Counted from the stretch's first letter, positions 45,363-54,486 are shown. The stretch is 64,000 bases of DNA from Halomonas cupida (GCF_900142755.1 NZ_FRCA01000003.1:395496-459495), one strand, 5' to 3'. Notes: generated by a model not told the origin, from the sequence alone. Numbers and translations are program-made.

Positions 45363-46162
45363 GGTGGTGTCTCCAGCTCATAGGGGCCGCGGCGCCGCTG
45401 GTGCCAGAGCAACCATCCCAGCGCCCCCCCCAGTCCCAGCACGAGAACCAGCAGCAGGCCGAAGATCCAGACAGCACGGGTGACACTGGATGCCGGCATG
45501 GAAATACCGAGGAATGAGCTCAGCGTCACTGGGGAACTGCCATCGGCCACGCGCAGTGGTTCCGCGACCACCGGCACCACGGAAACGCTGTCATACGCCA
45601 GACCGGCGATGCCATTGGCCACCAGTGTCTTGATCTTGGGAATCAGTGGGTTGACATCAAGTGTTGGTGAGTAGCGGATGAATACCGAGGCGGATGAGGG
45701 CGTACTGTTGCGATCGAGCAAGTCGTTGTCGGGCAGTACGACGTGCACGCGAGCTGAGAGCACCCCGTCAATCTGCGATACGGTGTGAGAGAGCTCCTCG
45801 CTGAGCGCGTGGATCATCTGGGCGCGCTCCTGCACCGGCGATGACACCAGACTATTGCTCTCGAAGACGGTTCCGAGGTTGGAGAACTTCTGCTCCGGTA
45901 GCCCCAGTTGATCGAGGATGCCGACTGCCTCGGCGAAATAGTCCTCGTCGACCGTCACACTCATCAGGCCACCTTCCTTGACCACGCGGTTGGCAGCGAT
46001 GCCATGGCGGGCGAGGCTGGCGACCATGATATTGGCCTCGCGCTCACTGAGGTCGGTGTACAGCTCGGTGTCACAGGCCTGCAGAAGCAGGGCCATGACC
46101 ACCACCAACAGCAGCTTCAATGTCCTCGTTGGAGGACTGAGCAGGACAGGAATCAAGGCCAA
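45359..46162 (-). CDS. sctJ: Type III secretion inner-membrane ring lipoprotein SctJ (RhcJ/NolT)
   Basis: The inner-ring lipoprotein, 267 residues. The signal peptide ends in lipobox LLQAC with Cys30. The ring-building domain holds TDLSEREANIMVASLARHGI, VDEDYFAEAVGILDQLGLP and LSQ/VSQIDGVLSARVHVVLPD, highly conserved in the YscJ/PrgK family. A C-terminal membrane segment (WIFGLLLVLVLGLGGALGWL) follows. The start is a TTG with GGGGG upstream inside the end of sctI; the start is the least certain part. Confidence 0.93.
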   Translation of the reverse strand: MALIPVLLSPPTRTLKLLLVVVMALLLQACDTELYTDLSEREANIMVASLARHGIAANRVVKEGGLMSVTVDEDYFAEAVGILDQLGLPEQKFSNLGTVFESNSLVSSPVQERAQMIHALSEELSHTVSQIDGVLSARVHVVLPDNDLLDRNSTPSSASVFIRYSPTLDVNPLIPKIKTLVANGIAGLAYDSVSVVPVVAEPLRVADGSSPVTLSSFLGISMPASSVTRAVWIFGLLLVLVLGLGGALGWLLWHQRRRGPYELETPP

Positions 46163-46165
46163 GGT

Positions 46166-46573
46166 TCACTGCCCCCGCAATAGCGTTCGTGCCGCGCCGG
46201 AAGTCTGGGACGCACAGGACGACATCAGCTTCATCAGCGTTGCATGGTCGAACATGACCGAGAGTGAATCGAGCATGCGATCGAACTGCATGTCTCCCAG
46301 CTCCGAGGCGTTGCCCTGATTGACAGCGTCGCTGGTGACCGCTCCCTGATTGTCACGCAACTGGGCCGAGAAACTCTGGGCCTGATCGATGGGGTTTTCC
46401 AGTGCACTCAAGATGTCAGCCCCCAGCTCGGCCGGTGTCGTAGCCTGGGCGGTGGTGCCTGACTGGCTGGCAATGTGTTCGAACAGGTTCTGTGACGGAA
46501 TACGCTCCATCCCTCCGCCATTGGGTGCGGCGGGGATGGCCCCTGTACTGACTTCTGTCGCTGGTATCATCAT
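46166..46573 (-). CDS. sctI: Probable type III secretion inner-rod protein SctI (NolB-like)
   Basis: A 135-residue protein directly before sctJ, the nolB/sctI place. The C-terminal stretch (ATLMKLMSSCASQTSGAART then LLRGQ) matches the short helical end that inner-rod proteins insert in the needle base. The rest is low-complexity and Gln/Ser-rich, as expected for a secreted subunit. The ATG at 46573 has AGGAG five bases upstream. Function is inferred from size, position and C-terminus. Confidence 0.7.
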   Translation of the reverse strand: MMIPATEVSTGAIPAAPNGGGMERIPSQNLFEHIASQSGTTAQATTPAELGADILSALENPIDQAQSFSAQLRDNQGAVTSDAVNQGNASELGDMQFDRMLDSLSVMFDHATLMKLMSSCASQTSGAARTLLRGQ

Positions 46574-46636
46574 CAATACTCCTGAGTGATGAGCCGTAAG
46601 GGGCAGCGAACTGCCCCGCTCGGAAAAGGGCGCTTG

Positions 46637-46828
46637 TCAGCCCTCATCCTTGAGCATATCTCCGGCATAATCCATGAGTTGGGAAACGGCCAGCGAACCG
46701 ACTGCCTGCCCCACGATCTGCATGGCTCGAGCATTTTCAGCGGCTTGCTCAAAGTCTTGCTGTTGCTGGTTGTTGATGGGGGCTGACGGGTCTGCCCCTG
46801 GTGCGTTGGTGACTTCTGGTGCTGCCAT
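46637..46828 (-). CDS. Small (63-residue) protein in the T3SS operon, candidate secreted subunit
   Basis: An acidic, Gln/Ala-rich small protein (NNQQQQDFEQAAENARAM, then IVGQAVGSLAVSQLMDYAGD) with no family I recognise. A disordered N-terminus followed by one or two amphipathic helices resembles needle, pilus or rod subunits. The ATG at 46828 is used with AGGAG eight bases upstream. It lies between the RhcC1-like gene and sctI on the same strand. Confidence 0.6.
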   Translation of the reverse strand: MAAPEVTNAPGADPSAPINNQQQQDFEQAAENARAMQIVGQAVGSLAVSQLMDYAGDMLKDEG

Positions 46829-46938
46829 CTCTCGCTCTCCTCTGGGTTTACCGCTATTCATGGGTTGCTGCTATTCTCGTATTTCCAACACTCGCGGATC
46901 TTCAACTCTCGCGAATTTCCGTTGCTCATGAGTTTTCA

Positions 46939-47580
46939 TTACTCAACGCTGCTACGTGCCACACTGCCCCGGAATACCTGGACTTCGCCACGGCCACCCG
47001 GGGCAGGGCGGCGCAAGTGTTCGACGTGACGAGACACGCTGTCGATCCAGGCTTCCATGCCCCAGGCTTGCAGGGCATTGCCGCCATCCACTAACCTGGT
47101 CTGAATGGGATCGCCGGCGCCAGCGGACTCGAGATTGGTCATCAATAAATCCGTATCGACTCGAGAAAGATCAAATGTTCGCTGGGTCAATTCCTGCCGA
47201 GTGGTGACGTGCAGTACGCCACCGTCGAAATACCATGCCAGATCATTGGCAGCGCACACCTGCTCCAGGAAGTCACGCGCACTTCCTGCCTGGATATCAC
47301 CCCTGACTTCTCCCCTTACGTCGCGTGAAACCTCGGTGGGGAGTGAAAGGTTTCGTCCAAATTCACTCAGAACATCGCGCACATCCTGCTCGACAATAAT
47401 GTAGTGGTACTCACGCTGCATCCAGTCATTGCTGCTGTCTACGCGCTCTTCTGTCGCCATGGTTGTGATAGGAAGCATCATCATTATCAAGCCAATGAGT
47501 GTTGGCATGAGGATGATGGAGCTATGGGCTTTCCTGGCGGAGAAAAGCCGTGGTGACCTGACGATTGCTGATGCTTTCAT
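46939..47580 (-). CDS. Secretin N-terminal domain protein, RhcC1/NolW-like
   Basis: A 213-residue exported protein resembling only the N0/N1 part of SctC secretins: a signal-like hydrophobic segment (SIILMPTLIGLIMMMLPITT), then VRDVLSEFGRNLSLPTEVS, VRGEVRGDIQAGSARDFLEQ and LAWYFDGGVLHVTTRQE. There is no channel domain. Rhizobial T3SSs split their secretin the same way into RhcC1 (periplasmic) and RhcC2 (channel). The first ATG at 47580 is used; no good ribosome site is seen. Confidence 0.8.
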   Translation of the reverse strand: MKASAIVRSPRLFSARKAHSSIILMPTLIGLIMMMLPITTMATEERVDSSNDWMQREYHYIIVEQDVRDVLSEFGRNLSLPTEVSRDVRGEVRGDIQAGSARDFLEQVCAANDLAWYFDGGVLHVTTRQELTQRTFDLSRVDTDLLMTNLESAGAGDPIQTRLVDGGNALQAWGMEAWIDSVSRHVEHLRRPAPGGRGEVQVFRGSVARSSVE

Positions 47581-47742
47581 GGCTGTAATGGCGCTATATG
47601 AAAAGAGTGTTTTATTGTTCGGTTCTGGTTGACGGAGGCATGATTGAGTGACTCAATACCCCGGAATGCCGGGTTCAACTTCTGCCCGGCAACCATCCCT
47701 CTGACGAAGCAGAACGCCATGAACCATGGCCGGGAGTTCCTG

Positions 47743-48525
47743 ATGTCGATGCAATACGTCATACGTCTACCCATCATCATGTCCTGTATGCTGCTGGCCG
47801 CCTGTGCGTCCTCTCAACGTGCTGAGCAATCCCGACTGCTGGCGCTGGCTGATGACATCGCGGCTCATGGTGACTACGCCACGGCGGCCAGCATGTATGA
47901 GCGAGCAGGCGAGGTGCCGGGTAGCGAAGGCGTCGATATCCAGGTTCGGCTGGCGGATGCCCGTCTCGCCGCCGGTGACTTCGAGGGTGCCTTGCGCTCA
48001 TATCGGGCTGCCCTGGAAGCCGATATCGACAACGAGGAAGCCCTATTGGGCATGGGGACTGCACAGCTTCGTCTTGGCCAGGTGGAGCGTGCCGAACGGA
48101 GTCTCCGGCAGGCGGCACCCGAGATTGATACTGTCGCCGCCTGGAGCCGTCTGGGAGCCGCCCAGGCATTGATGGGCAAGGAGTCCGAGGCGGTCACCGC
48201 CTTCAGTCGTGCCGCCGAACTTTCACCCAATGACCCCGATACCAGAACCAATCTAGCGGTGGTAGAGGCCCTGGCCGGGCAGGGCAACAAGGCTGTGCCC
48301 TTGATGCGCGATGTTGCAGCTTCGCCCCTGGCCGAAGAGCGCCACTTTCGCAGCCTGATTCTGGTGCTTGTCATGTCAGGCCAGGAATCGCTGGCGGAAA
48401 CCATCGAGATTCCGGATATGCCTGCCGATCTCCGGCAATCCTTGATCGGGCACGCACAGGAGATCCGTGACATCGGGATTCCCGCACAGCAGGCACGAGC
48501 CATCGGGTTGGCAATGAACAAGTAG
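47743..48525 (+). CDS. TPR lipoprotein, TadD-like, in the T3SS cluster
   Basis: A 260-residue lipoprotein with signal MSMQYVIRLPIIMSCMLLAA and lipobox Cys21, followed by tetratricopeptide repeats (ADDIAAHGDYATAASMYERA; AGDFEGALRSYRAALEADID; EEALLGMGTAQLRLGQVERA). TadD in Tad pili is such a lipoprotein and acts as secretin pilotin. The start at 47743 has GGGAG six bases upstream. It is the only plus-strand gene within the cluster, between the RhcC1-like and CpaD-like genes. It probably helps assemble the secretin. Confidence 0.8.
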   Translation: MSMQYVIRLPIIMSCMLLAACASSQRAEQSRLLALADDIAAHGDYATAASMYERAGEVPGSEGVDIQVRLADARLAAGDFEGALRSYRAALEADIDNEEALLGMGTAQLRLGQVERAERSLRQAAPEIDTVAAWSRLGAAQALMGKESEAVTAFSRAAELSPNDPDTRTNLAVVEALAGQGNKAVPLMRDVAASPLAEERHFRSLILVLVMSGQESLAETIEIPDMPADLRQSLIGHAQEIRDIGIPAQQARAIGLAMNK

Positions 48526-48533
48526 CGCATGCG

Positions 48534-48965
48534 TCACATGTCTCCTGTCGTGGCATAACTGCCGATGCCGCGAGCTTCCTCGCGAAGCCGGTCCGAGCGC
48601 GCTCTGCTCTGCTCACGATCGGTGAGGCGCTCACGTGCGGCATTGGCGATCGGCTGTGCCTGAGCAGGCCCCATCTCGCGTCCGTAGAGCAGATCCTGCG
48701 GGCGCTCGACCATGTACTGCAGATTGATTTCGTTGGCACAGCCCGATGGCAGTGTCACGATGCCTTTCTGCTCGCTGAACAGGTCACAGGTGTAGGGCGT
48801 TATCGCCTGTAGTTGATCGGAGCGGCTATCCGATGCAGGAACGGCAGTGGCGCGATAGCCGCTCTGCCAGGTCATGGGTCCCAGCGCCGAATTGCATCCT
48901 CCCAGCACAACCAGCCAGGGCACCAGAATCCACAGGGCACGGGGTGAACAGTTCGTGGCCGTCAT
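48534..48965 (-). CDS. CpaD-like outer-membrane lipoprotein
   Basis: A 143-residue lipoprotein (signal ending VVLGGC, Cys24). The central stretch VTLPSGCANEINLQYMVERP followed by QDLLYGREMGPAQAQPI resembles the CpaD/RcpB family of Tad pili (GCA..xNL..MV..P.DL..GR). It is shorter than typical CpaD (about 200 residues or more), keeping mainly the C-terminal block. It lies nine bases after the RhcC2-like secretin, as cpaD follows cpaC. It is probably an accessory of the outer-membrane portal. Confidence 0.68.
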   Translation of the reverse strand: MTATNCSPRALWILVPWLVVLGGCNSALGPMTWQSGYRATAVPASDSRSDQLQAITPYTCDLFSEQKGIVTLPSGCANEINLQYMVERPQDLLYGREMGPAQAQPIANAARERLTDREQSRARSDRLREEARGIGSYATTGDM

Positions 48966-48974
48966 CAGTGCTCC

Positions 48975-50324
48975 TTACTGCAGGTAGAATCCGAAGGGAT
49001 CGTTACGCACCACTTCGGGTGCCGCCTGACCATCGACGCGCATGGCGCCATTGCTGACATGTCCCTGATCGAGCGGGGTGCGCAGCGAACGTCCTGGCGC
49101 TGGTGCCACGATGTAGGGGGTAATCAGGATGACGAGCTCGGTTTCGTTACGCTGGAATGAACGCGAGCGAAACAGATTGCCGAGGATCGGCAGGTCGCCG
49201 AGGACCGGGATCTGTTCGACGTTGTTGGAAGCCTCGCGCTGAAACAGGCCGGCGATGGCAAAGGTCTGGCCGCTTCCCACCTCGACAACCGTGTCGGCTC
49301 GCCGTACCTGCAGCCCCGGCACGCTGGTGCCTCCTATCTCGACGCCATTCTCGGTCAGGGTGCTGACCTCGGGGCGAACCTCCAGCGAGATGCGACCGTT
49401 GGGCAGCAGTACCGGGGTGAACATCAGTGATACACCGAATTGCTTGTACTGAATGCCCACCAGGTCATTGCCGGCTGGTACGGGTATTGGAATCTCTCCT
49501 CCGGCCAGAAAGCTGGCGGTCTCGCCGGTGACCGCGGTGATATTGGGCTCGGCAAGAATCTGCAGCAGCCCGTTTTCCTGTAGGGCCTGGAGGAGACCGT
49601 CGACACCGTCGATACCGTCGGCAATGGTGCCGAACGAGGCGTTGGCCATGGATCCGGGGAAGATGCCCAGCGAGAAGGAGCCGTTGTTGATCAAAGCACT
49701 CCAGCTGACGCCGTACTGCAGCAGCTCTTCACGTGCCACCTCGGCAAAACGCACCCGTAGATTGATCTGGGTCGCGTCGGAGTAGGTGGCATTGTTCAGC
49801 GTTGCTCCCTCTGCAGGAGCATGCTGGTCAAGAGTGGATTGCGTGGCGATGGCGCCCTCGATGCTTTGGTTCTGGCCCTCCGCGACCAGTTGATTACCGG
49901 CCATGCGTAGTTGGATGGGGCTGCCGGCGTCGGCGTTCTGCAGCGCACGATTGGCGCCCTGATCCCCATCACTGACGTGCAGTCGCATGGATGCCTGAGT
50001 GCTTTCATCGTTGGCCAGGGCGATCAGATTGGTATCGCCATGCTGTTTGCCGAAGACATAGATCACGCCCGGGGAAACCACTTGCACATCGGCAATGTCG
50101 GGATTGGCGACGAGCACCGAGGCCACATCATTGCCGAAGCGCAGAACGCGACCCTGCCCGGTTTCCAGTTCAAGCGCCGAGGACTGGGCATGGGCCTGAC
50201 CCACCATGGCCAGCAACAGCATCAATGGTGTCAGTAGACGGTTCATGGCGCTGCTCAACAGCGCTATACATGCTGTCGGGGGCTTCATGATGGTTGGGGG
50301 CTTCATGAAAGTTGCTTGCGTCAC
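48975..50324 (-). CDS. CpaC/RcpA-type secretin (RhcC2-like T3SS outer-membrane channel)
   Basis: A 449-residue secretin of the Tad-pilus type. A signal region (LLTPLMLLLAMVGQAHA) leads to the pilus-assembly N-terminal domain (LELETGQGRVLRFGNDVASV, ANPDIADVQVVSPGVIYVFG), then the channel domain: INLRVRFAEVAREELLQYGV, ILAEPNITAVTGETASFLAG, VPGLQVRRADTVVEVGSGQT, and IPVLGDLPILGNLFRSRSFQ then ETELVILITPYIV. The GTG at 50324 has GGAG seven bases upstream; an ATG at 50246 is an alternative. It follows sctV by 27 bases, so it belongs to the second operon. Confidence 0.9.
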   Translation of the reverse strand: MTQATFMKPPTIMKPPTACIALLSSAMNRLLTPLMLLLAMVGQAHAQSSALELETGQGRVLRFGNDVASVLVANPDIADVQVVSPGVIYVFGKQHGDTNLIALANDESTQASMRLHVSDGDQGANRALQNADAGSPIQLRMAGNQLVAEGQNQSIEGAIATQSTLDQHAPAEGATLNNATYSDATQINLRVRFAEVAREELLQYGVSWSALINNGSFSLGIFPGSMANASFGTIADGIDGVDGLLQALQENGLLQILAEPNITAVTGETASFLAGGEIPIPVPAGNDLVGIQYKQFGVSLMFTPVLLPNGRISLEVRPEVSTLTENGVEIGGTSVPGLQVRRADTVVEVGSGQTFAIAGLFQREASNNVEQIPVLGDLPILGNLFRSRSFQRNETELVILITPYIVAPAPGRSLRTPLDQGHVSNGAMRVDGQAAPEVVRNDPFGFYLQ

Positions 50325-50351
50325 TGCTTTGCTCCATGCAAGAGGTTGTTG

Positions 50352-52526
50352 TTATGGATGAGCCTGCTGTTGCCTGGCGGAAGTGGTGGCTGCGCCGGTG
50401 TTACGAGCGGGTTCCGCCCCGGGCTTGACCTGAGCCAGTGCCTGCAGATTGAATTCGCTGGCCACTTCCTGCCAGGACATGACCGGTAGGTCCAGGTGAT
50501 GGCGATTGACCCATTGCTGGAGGACCGGCCTGATATCGCCGGACACGATGACCACGGGAGTGATATCGGCATCGAGGTTCTCCAGATGCTGCTGGAACCA
50601 GCCATTCAGGGAACGTGACAATGTCACTGGCAGGCCGGGATTCTTGCCCGAGTTGCCCTCGCCATCGCGCAGCGCTGTACGGATGCTGTCTTCCACTTGA
50701 CGGCTGACGACCCAGGCCGGCAGAACTCTGTCGGAACGCGCATAGCGATGGCATATCTGGCGGGACAGTGCGGCACGAATACGTTCCCCCAGCCGCACGA
50801 CGCTCTGCTCCTGAGCGCCCCAGTTGACCATGGCTTCGAGGATGGTGCGCAGGGCGCGCAGAGGGACTCCTTCATCCACCAGACGCCGAAGCACATCGGC
50901 CATCTTCTGCAGTGACACGATGCGCACGGCTTCGCCCACCAATTCCGAGTACTGTTGCTCCATACGTGACAGCAGTGCTCGTGTTTCCTGAATTCCCATG
51001 AACTCTCCGGCATAGCGAAGCAGGACCTTTTCGAGGCAGTCGCACAGGACCTGGGGAGCCTTCCGATAGCCGATACCGGCCTCATCAAGGCGTTCCAGAT
51101 CCTGTTCAGCTACCCAGTGTTCCGCATGGCGCCCGGTCAGAGGAGGGCCTTCCGTCGCTTCCACCTCGATCAATTCCAGATGCATTGGGTCGTCGTCGAG
51201 CCGTGCATGGTTGACGGGAATCTCGCCTTCCAGCACGGGAACCTCATCGAGTTCAATGGCCAGGTTGCGTTGGTGCTCCGCCTGGTTGACGCGGACCCCT
51301 ACATCTGGAATCTGGATGCCCAGTTCCTCGCCGACACGCTGACGTGTGGCGTCAACGAGGCCACGCAGGGATTCCAGTGACAGGGTCTCGGCCAGTGCCG
51401 GACCCAACGCCAGCACCAGGCGTTGGTGGACGGTCTCGGATGGCAGGGAGCCTGCCTCGGAGGGGGCCGAAGGCTCAGGAGCAGCGGTAGTGGTGGATGA
51501 TTGGGCGGCAGCCGGAGTCGCTGGCGAGGCTTCCTCAGAGGACCGTTGGCGCTTGCGCACCCACCAGGCGGCAAAACCAAGCCCTGCGGCCAGCACCAGG
51601 AACACCGTGGTGGCGAATCCGGGAATGAAGGCGGCGAAGAACAGGATGGTGGCTGTCAGGCCCAGAGCACGAGAATTACTGCCCAGCTGCGAGACGATTT
51701 CACTGCCCAGGTCACTGGCCTGGTCCGAGTTCACTCGGGTCACGACAGTACCTGCTGCCACGGCAATCAACAGTGCGGGTATCTGGGCAATGAGGCCGTC
51801 GCCCACGGTGAGCAGGGAGTAGGTGTTGATGGCGTCACCAAATGACATGCCTCGTTTGAGCATGCCGATCAACAGGCCGCCGATGAGGTTGACGCAGAGA
51901 ATGACCAGGCCGGCAATGGCGTCGCCCTTGACGAATTTCATGGCGCCATCCATGGCACCGTAGAGCTGGCTCTCGCGTTCAAGGCGCTGGCGCTTGACGC
52001 GAGCCTCGGCCTGATCGATATCACCGTTGCGAACATCGTTGTCGATGCTCATCTGCTTGCCCGGCATACCATCGAGGATGAAGCGCGCGGCGACCTCGGC
52101 CACTCGTTCGGCGCCCTTGGTGATGACCAGGAACTGCGCCACGGTAATGATCATGAACACCACCAGGCCGATGACCACTTCGCCGGCGATCACGAAGTTG
52201 CCGAAGGCCGAGACGATCTGGCCGGCATCACCTTCCAGCAGAATCAGGCGTGTGGTGGTGATCGACAGTGCCAGTCGAAACAGGGTGGCGAGGAGAATGA
52301 TTGGCGGTAGCGACGAATAGTCCACCGGGTGGGAAATGTAGAAGGCGACGATCAGGATCAGCAGGCTGAACCCGATATTGATGCCGATCAGGGTGTCGAC
52401 CAGGGCCGTGGGCAGCGGAATGATCATCATCACCACCGCCAGCACGATGAACAGGGCGATTACCACGTCACTGCGCTGTGCTGCACGCAGTGCAATCGCA
52501 TTGAGTCTGCTCAGCATTCCGCTCAT
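50352..52526 (-). CDS. sctV: Type III secretion major export-gate protein SctV
   Basis: The FlhA/YscV/RhcV family, 724 residues. About eight N-terminal membrane helices include the FHIPEP-type block YSSLPPIILLATLFRLALSI and FILDGMPGKQMSIDNDVRNG. A low-complexity Ala/Pro/Ser/Thr linker (about residues 330-370) connects to the nonameric cytoplasmic domain (LREPL-type region RLVDEGVPLRALRTILEAMV; ALSRQICHRY). The start overlaps the SctY-like stop (ATGA). Confidence 0.96.
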   Translation of the reverse strand: MSGMLSRLNAIALRAAQRSDVVIALFIVLAVVMMIIPLPTALVDTLIGINIGFSLLILIVAFYISHPVDYSSLPPIILLATLFRLALSITTTRLILLEGDAGQIVSAFGNFVIAGEVVIGLVVFMIITVAQFLVITKGAERVAEVAARFILDGMPGKQMSIDNDVRNGDIDQAEARVKRQRLERESQLYGAMDGAMKFVKGDAIAGLVILCVNLIGGLLIGMLKRGMSFGDAINTYSLLTVGDGLIAQIPALLIAVAAGTVVTRVNSDQASDLGSEIVSQLGSNSRALGLTATILFFAAFIPGFATTVFLVLAAGLGFAAWWVRKRQRSSEEASPATPAAAQSSTTTAAPEPSAPSEAGSLPSETVHQRLVLALGPALAETLSLESLRGLVDATRQRVGEELGIQIPDVGVRVNQAEHQRNLAIELDEVPVLEGEIPVNHARLDDDPMHLELIEVEATEGPPLTGRHAEHWVAEQDLERLDEAGIGYRKAPQVLCDCLEKVLLRYAGEFMGIQETRALLSRMEQQYSELVGEAVRIVSLQKMADVLRRLVDEGVPLRALRTILEAMVNWGAQEQSVVRLGERIRAALSRQICHRYARSDRVLPAWVVSRQVEDSIRTALRDGEGNSGKNPGLPVTLSRSLNGWFQQHLENLDADITPVVIVSGDIRPVLQQWVNRHHLDLPVMSWQEVASEFNLQALAQVKPGAEPARNTGAATTSARQQQAHP

Positions 52527-52855
52527 CCCTCCTCCCGCCGCTGCAGATAGTGGCGGAAGGACGCACGAGCATCGTCGGTGCGTCCGGCGGCCAACAGCGC
52601 TCGGCTCTGCAGCAGTGCCTGAGTTGGCGTGGGTCCCTGCAGGTACTCGAGTCGGACAATGGCATCGAGAGCACGCTCGGTGTCTCCGGTGGCAATGAAT
52701 GCCTGGACCAGAGTATGCAGAATGCCGGAATCCGTCGGCTGCATATGGGCTGCCAGCAGCAGTAGGATCAAGCCGCGCTTGCGCTCGCCACCCTTCACGT
52801 AGAGATGGCCCATGACATGCAGGAGCGTTGCCGCCTGGCGATCATCATCGCTCAC
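52523..52855 (-). CDS. Small TPR protein, SctY/Y4yS-like
   Basis: A 110-residue TPR-type protein (ATLLHVMGHLYVKGGERKRG; GILHTLVQAFIATGDTERAL). In other T3SSs a small TPR chaperone next to sctV helps assemble the export gate or bind its cytoplasmic domain. The GTG at 52855 overlaps the upstream gene's TGA (GTGA), and the stop overlaps sctV. The frame is open 11 codons further upstream but without support. Confidence 0.65.
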   Translation of the reverse strand: MSDDDRQAATLLHVMGHLYVKGGERKRGLILLLLAAHMQPTDSGILHTLVQAFIATGDTERALDAIVRLEYLQGPTPTQALLQSRALLAAGRTDDARASFRHYLQRREEG

Positions 52856-53244
52856 GTTTCGCTCTCCTCGACACGCCGTGCCTCCCATTCGATGCGCATT
52901 CCTATCTCCTCATTGATCAGCTGCGTCGCGAGTTCCGCAATGTCGCCTCCGGTGTCCAGTTGGGGCAGCACGTTATCAACCACATGTTGCAGTAGTGCGA
53001 TGCCTCGTTCGCCGGCATGGAGTTCCGGGTCATCCACCACAGGTGACGTCGCCTGGGTGAGTTGGGCACTCAACGAAAGTTCGCTTTCCCGTGCCGAGTC
53101 ATTGAACAGCGGCGGTGGCGCGAAGGACGCCTTGCGGTCGGCATCCACGGCACCGGTCGCATCGATCTCTCTGTTCTCGGTCAGCGTTCGCGTTGAGTCC
53201 AGAGGACGGTAACCATCAACATTGCGATCAGCAGTGACTTTCAT
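52852..53244 (-). CDS. Uncharacterised 130-residue T3SS operon protein
   Basis: An acidic protein of no family I recognise. The first 60 residues look disordered (KVTADRNVDGYRPLDSTRTL), and the second half is helical (GERGIALLQHVVDNVLPQLD; IAELATQLINEEIGMRIEWE). The place between sctD and the sctV group is where length-control (SctP) or chaperone-like proteins occur, but it is small for SctP and lacks a clear T3S4 domain. No strong ribosome site is seen before the ATG. Its stop overlaps the next gene. Confidence 0.6.
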   Translation of the reverse strand: MKVTADRNVDGYRPLDSTRTLTENREIDATGAVDADRKASFAPPPLFNDSARESELSLSAQLTQATSPVVDDPELHAGERGIALLQHVVDNVLPQLDTGGDIAELATQLINEEIGMRIEWEARRVEESET

Positions 53245-53301
53245 GGCAGAGCTCTTGTCGCGTCGCTGGATCTGGCGCCATCAACAGGCCTGGCACCAGG
53301 G

Positions 53302-54465
53302 CTATAGGGTCAGGGACATCTCGTCAGCGCCGCGGCGCAGGGTCAGTCCATCGGCGGCAATCTCCGCCAGTACCCAGCCTTCCGACAGGGCCGCTCCGGG
53401 ATACAGACGTTCGCCGGTGGCGTTGATGACATAAGGGTTGTCGCCCAGCCATACGGCCTGAAAACGGAACGCCGGCCGGTTCGGTTCTACGCTGGGAGTG
53501 GCATTACTGATCAGTACCTGGTGGCTGCCATAGCGCTGGTCGAACCAACGCTGCACGGTTTGCCAATCGCTGTGCTGCTGAGCGCCAAAATTTCCGGATA
53601 CCACAAGGTGATTACCTGCATCCTCCACCTGCAGGCCTTCGAGCCCTGCCTGGCGCAATTGGGCCCGTAGCGCCTCGGAGGGGGAGGCGCTCAATTCGGC
53701 CAGCATCAGGGCCGCCTCGGCTGCCTGAGGATGCAGGATGGCCGTGGAGTGAAGGGCGCTGGCTGTAATGCTGGCACCGGCCTTGTCACTGTTGCCGAGT
53801 TGGTAGAGCCCGATGATGCCGAGGGTGACGATTCCCAGGCTGGTCATCACGGAGCCTCGCTTCAGGCCCAGTGGTTTTTGTTGGCGGCGGAGAGACAGTC
53901 GCTGAATACGTTCCCGCCAGGCATTGGGTAACGGTATTCTGGAAAGGCCACGACGGATCGCATGGCGAGTGGCAGCCAGTGGTCGCTGCAAAGGCGCTGT
54001 AGCTCGCTGCAGCATGCTGCCTGTTTTCTGTGCGACAACCGGGAGCTGTTGACCCAGTCGTTCACGGAGCGGCTGTAGACGTTCCCGGGCATGGCGAATG
54101 ATTGGAGGAAGTGAGACCTCCGGCTGTGCCAGTTGCAGTCGTGCGCCACCAATCTCGAAGGTCACCGGCAGCGTAGTCCGCCAGCCCGTGCCCTGGGTCA
54201 GCACCTTGCTGCCGACGCGTACATCTCCACCGTTTGCCTCGATGGCCACCATACGTGCATGGAAACGCAGGGTGACATGCTCATCGGCGATGCCGGGATC
54301 ACTGAGCATGACATCCACATCAGAGGATGCCCCAAGGCGACAGATTGACTGCTCGACCGGAATGGTGACGCCTCGATGGAGCCCTTCCGTGACTTCCAGT
54401 GTCGAATACAGATCCGTCACTGGCGCAAACAACGAATGTATTGATGTCAAGAATGTAGAAGCCAT
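53302..54465 (-). CDS. sctD: Type III secretion inner-membrane ring protein SctD
   Basis: A 387-residue single-pass protein: N-terminal FHA-like domain (YSTLEVTEGLHRGVTIPVEQ; LGASSDVDVMLSDPGIADEH), basic linker, one membrane segment near residue 210 (VMTSLGIVTLGIIGLYQLG), and a periplasmic part with BON-like ring-building modules (LRQAGLEGLQVEDAGNHLVV). This architecture is that of SctD/YscD. The ATG at 54465 has TAGGT seven bases upstream; a GTG at 54474 is an alternative. Confidence 0.87.
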   Translation of the reverse strand: MASTFLTSIHSLFAPVTDLYSTLEVTEGLHRGVTIPVEQSICRLGASSDVDVMLSDPGIADEHVTLRFHARMVAIEANGGDVRVGSKVLTQGTGWRTTLPVTFEIGGARLQLAQPEVSLPPIIRHARERLQPLRERLGQQLPVVAQKTGSMLQRATAPLQRPLAATRHAIRRGLSRIPLPNAWRERIQRLSLRRQQKPLGLKRGSVMTSLGIVTLGIIGLYQLGNSDKAGASITASALHSTAILHPQAAEAALMLAELSASPSEALRAQLRQAGLEGLQVEDAGNHLVVSGNFGAQQHSDWQTVQRWFDQRYGSHQVLISNATPSVEPNRPAFRFQAVWLGDNPYVINATGERLYPGAALSEGWVLAEIAADGLTLRRGADEMSLTL

Positions 54466-54486
54466 GGCATACACCTAACCAACGTA

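Noticed and set aside
46939..50324. An actual Tad pilus locus inside the window
   Set aside because: No TadA ATPase, TadB/C, Flp pilin or prepilin peptidase is present; only outer-membrane Tad-like parts occur, all inside the T3SS cluster.
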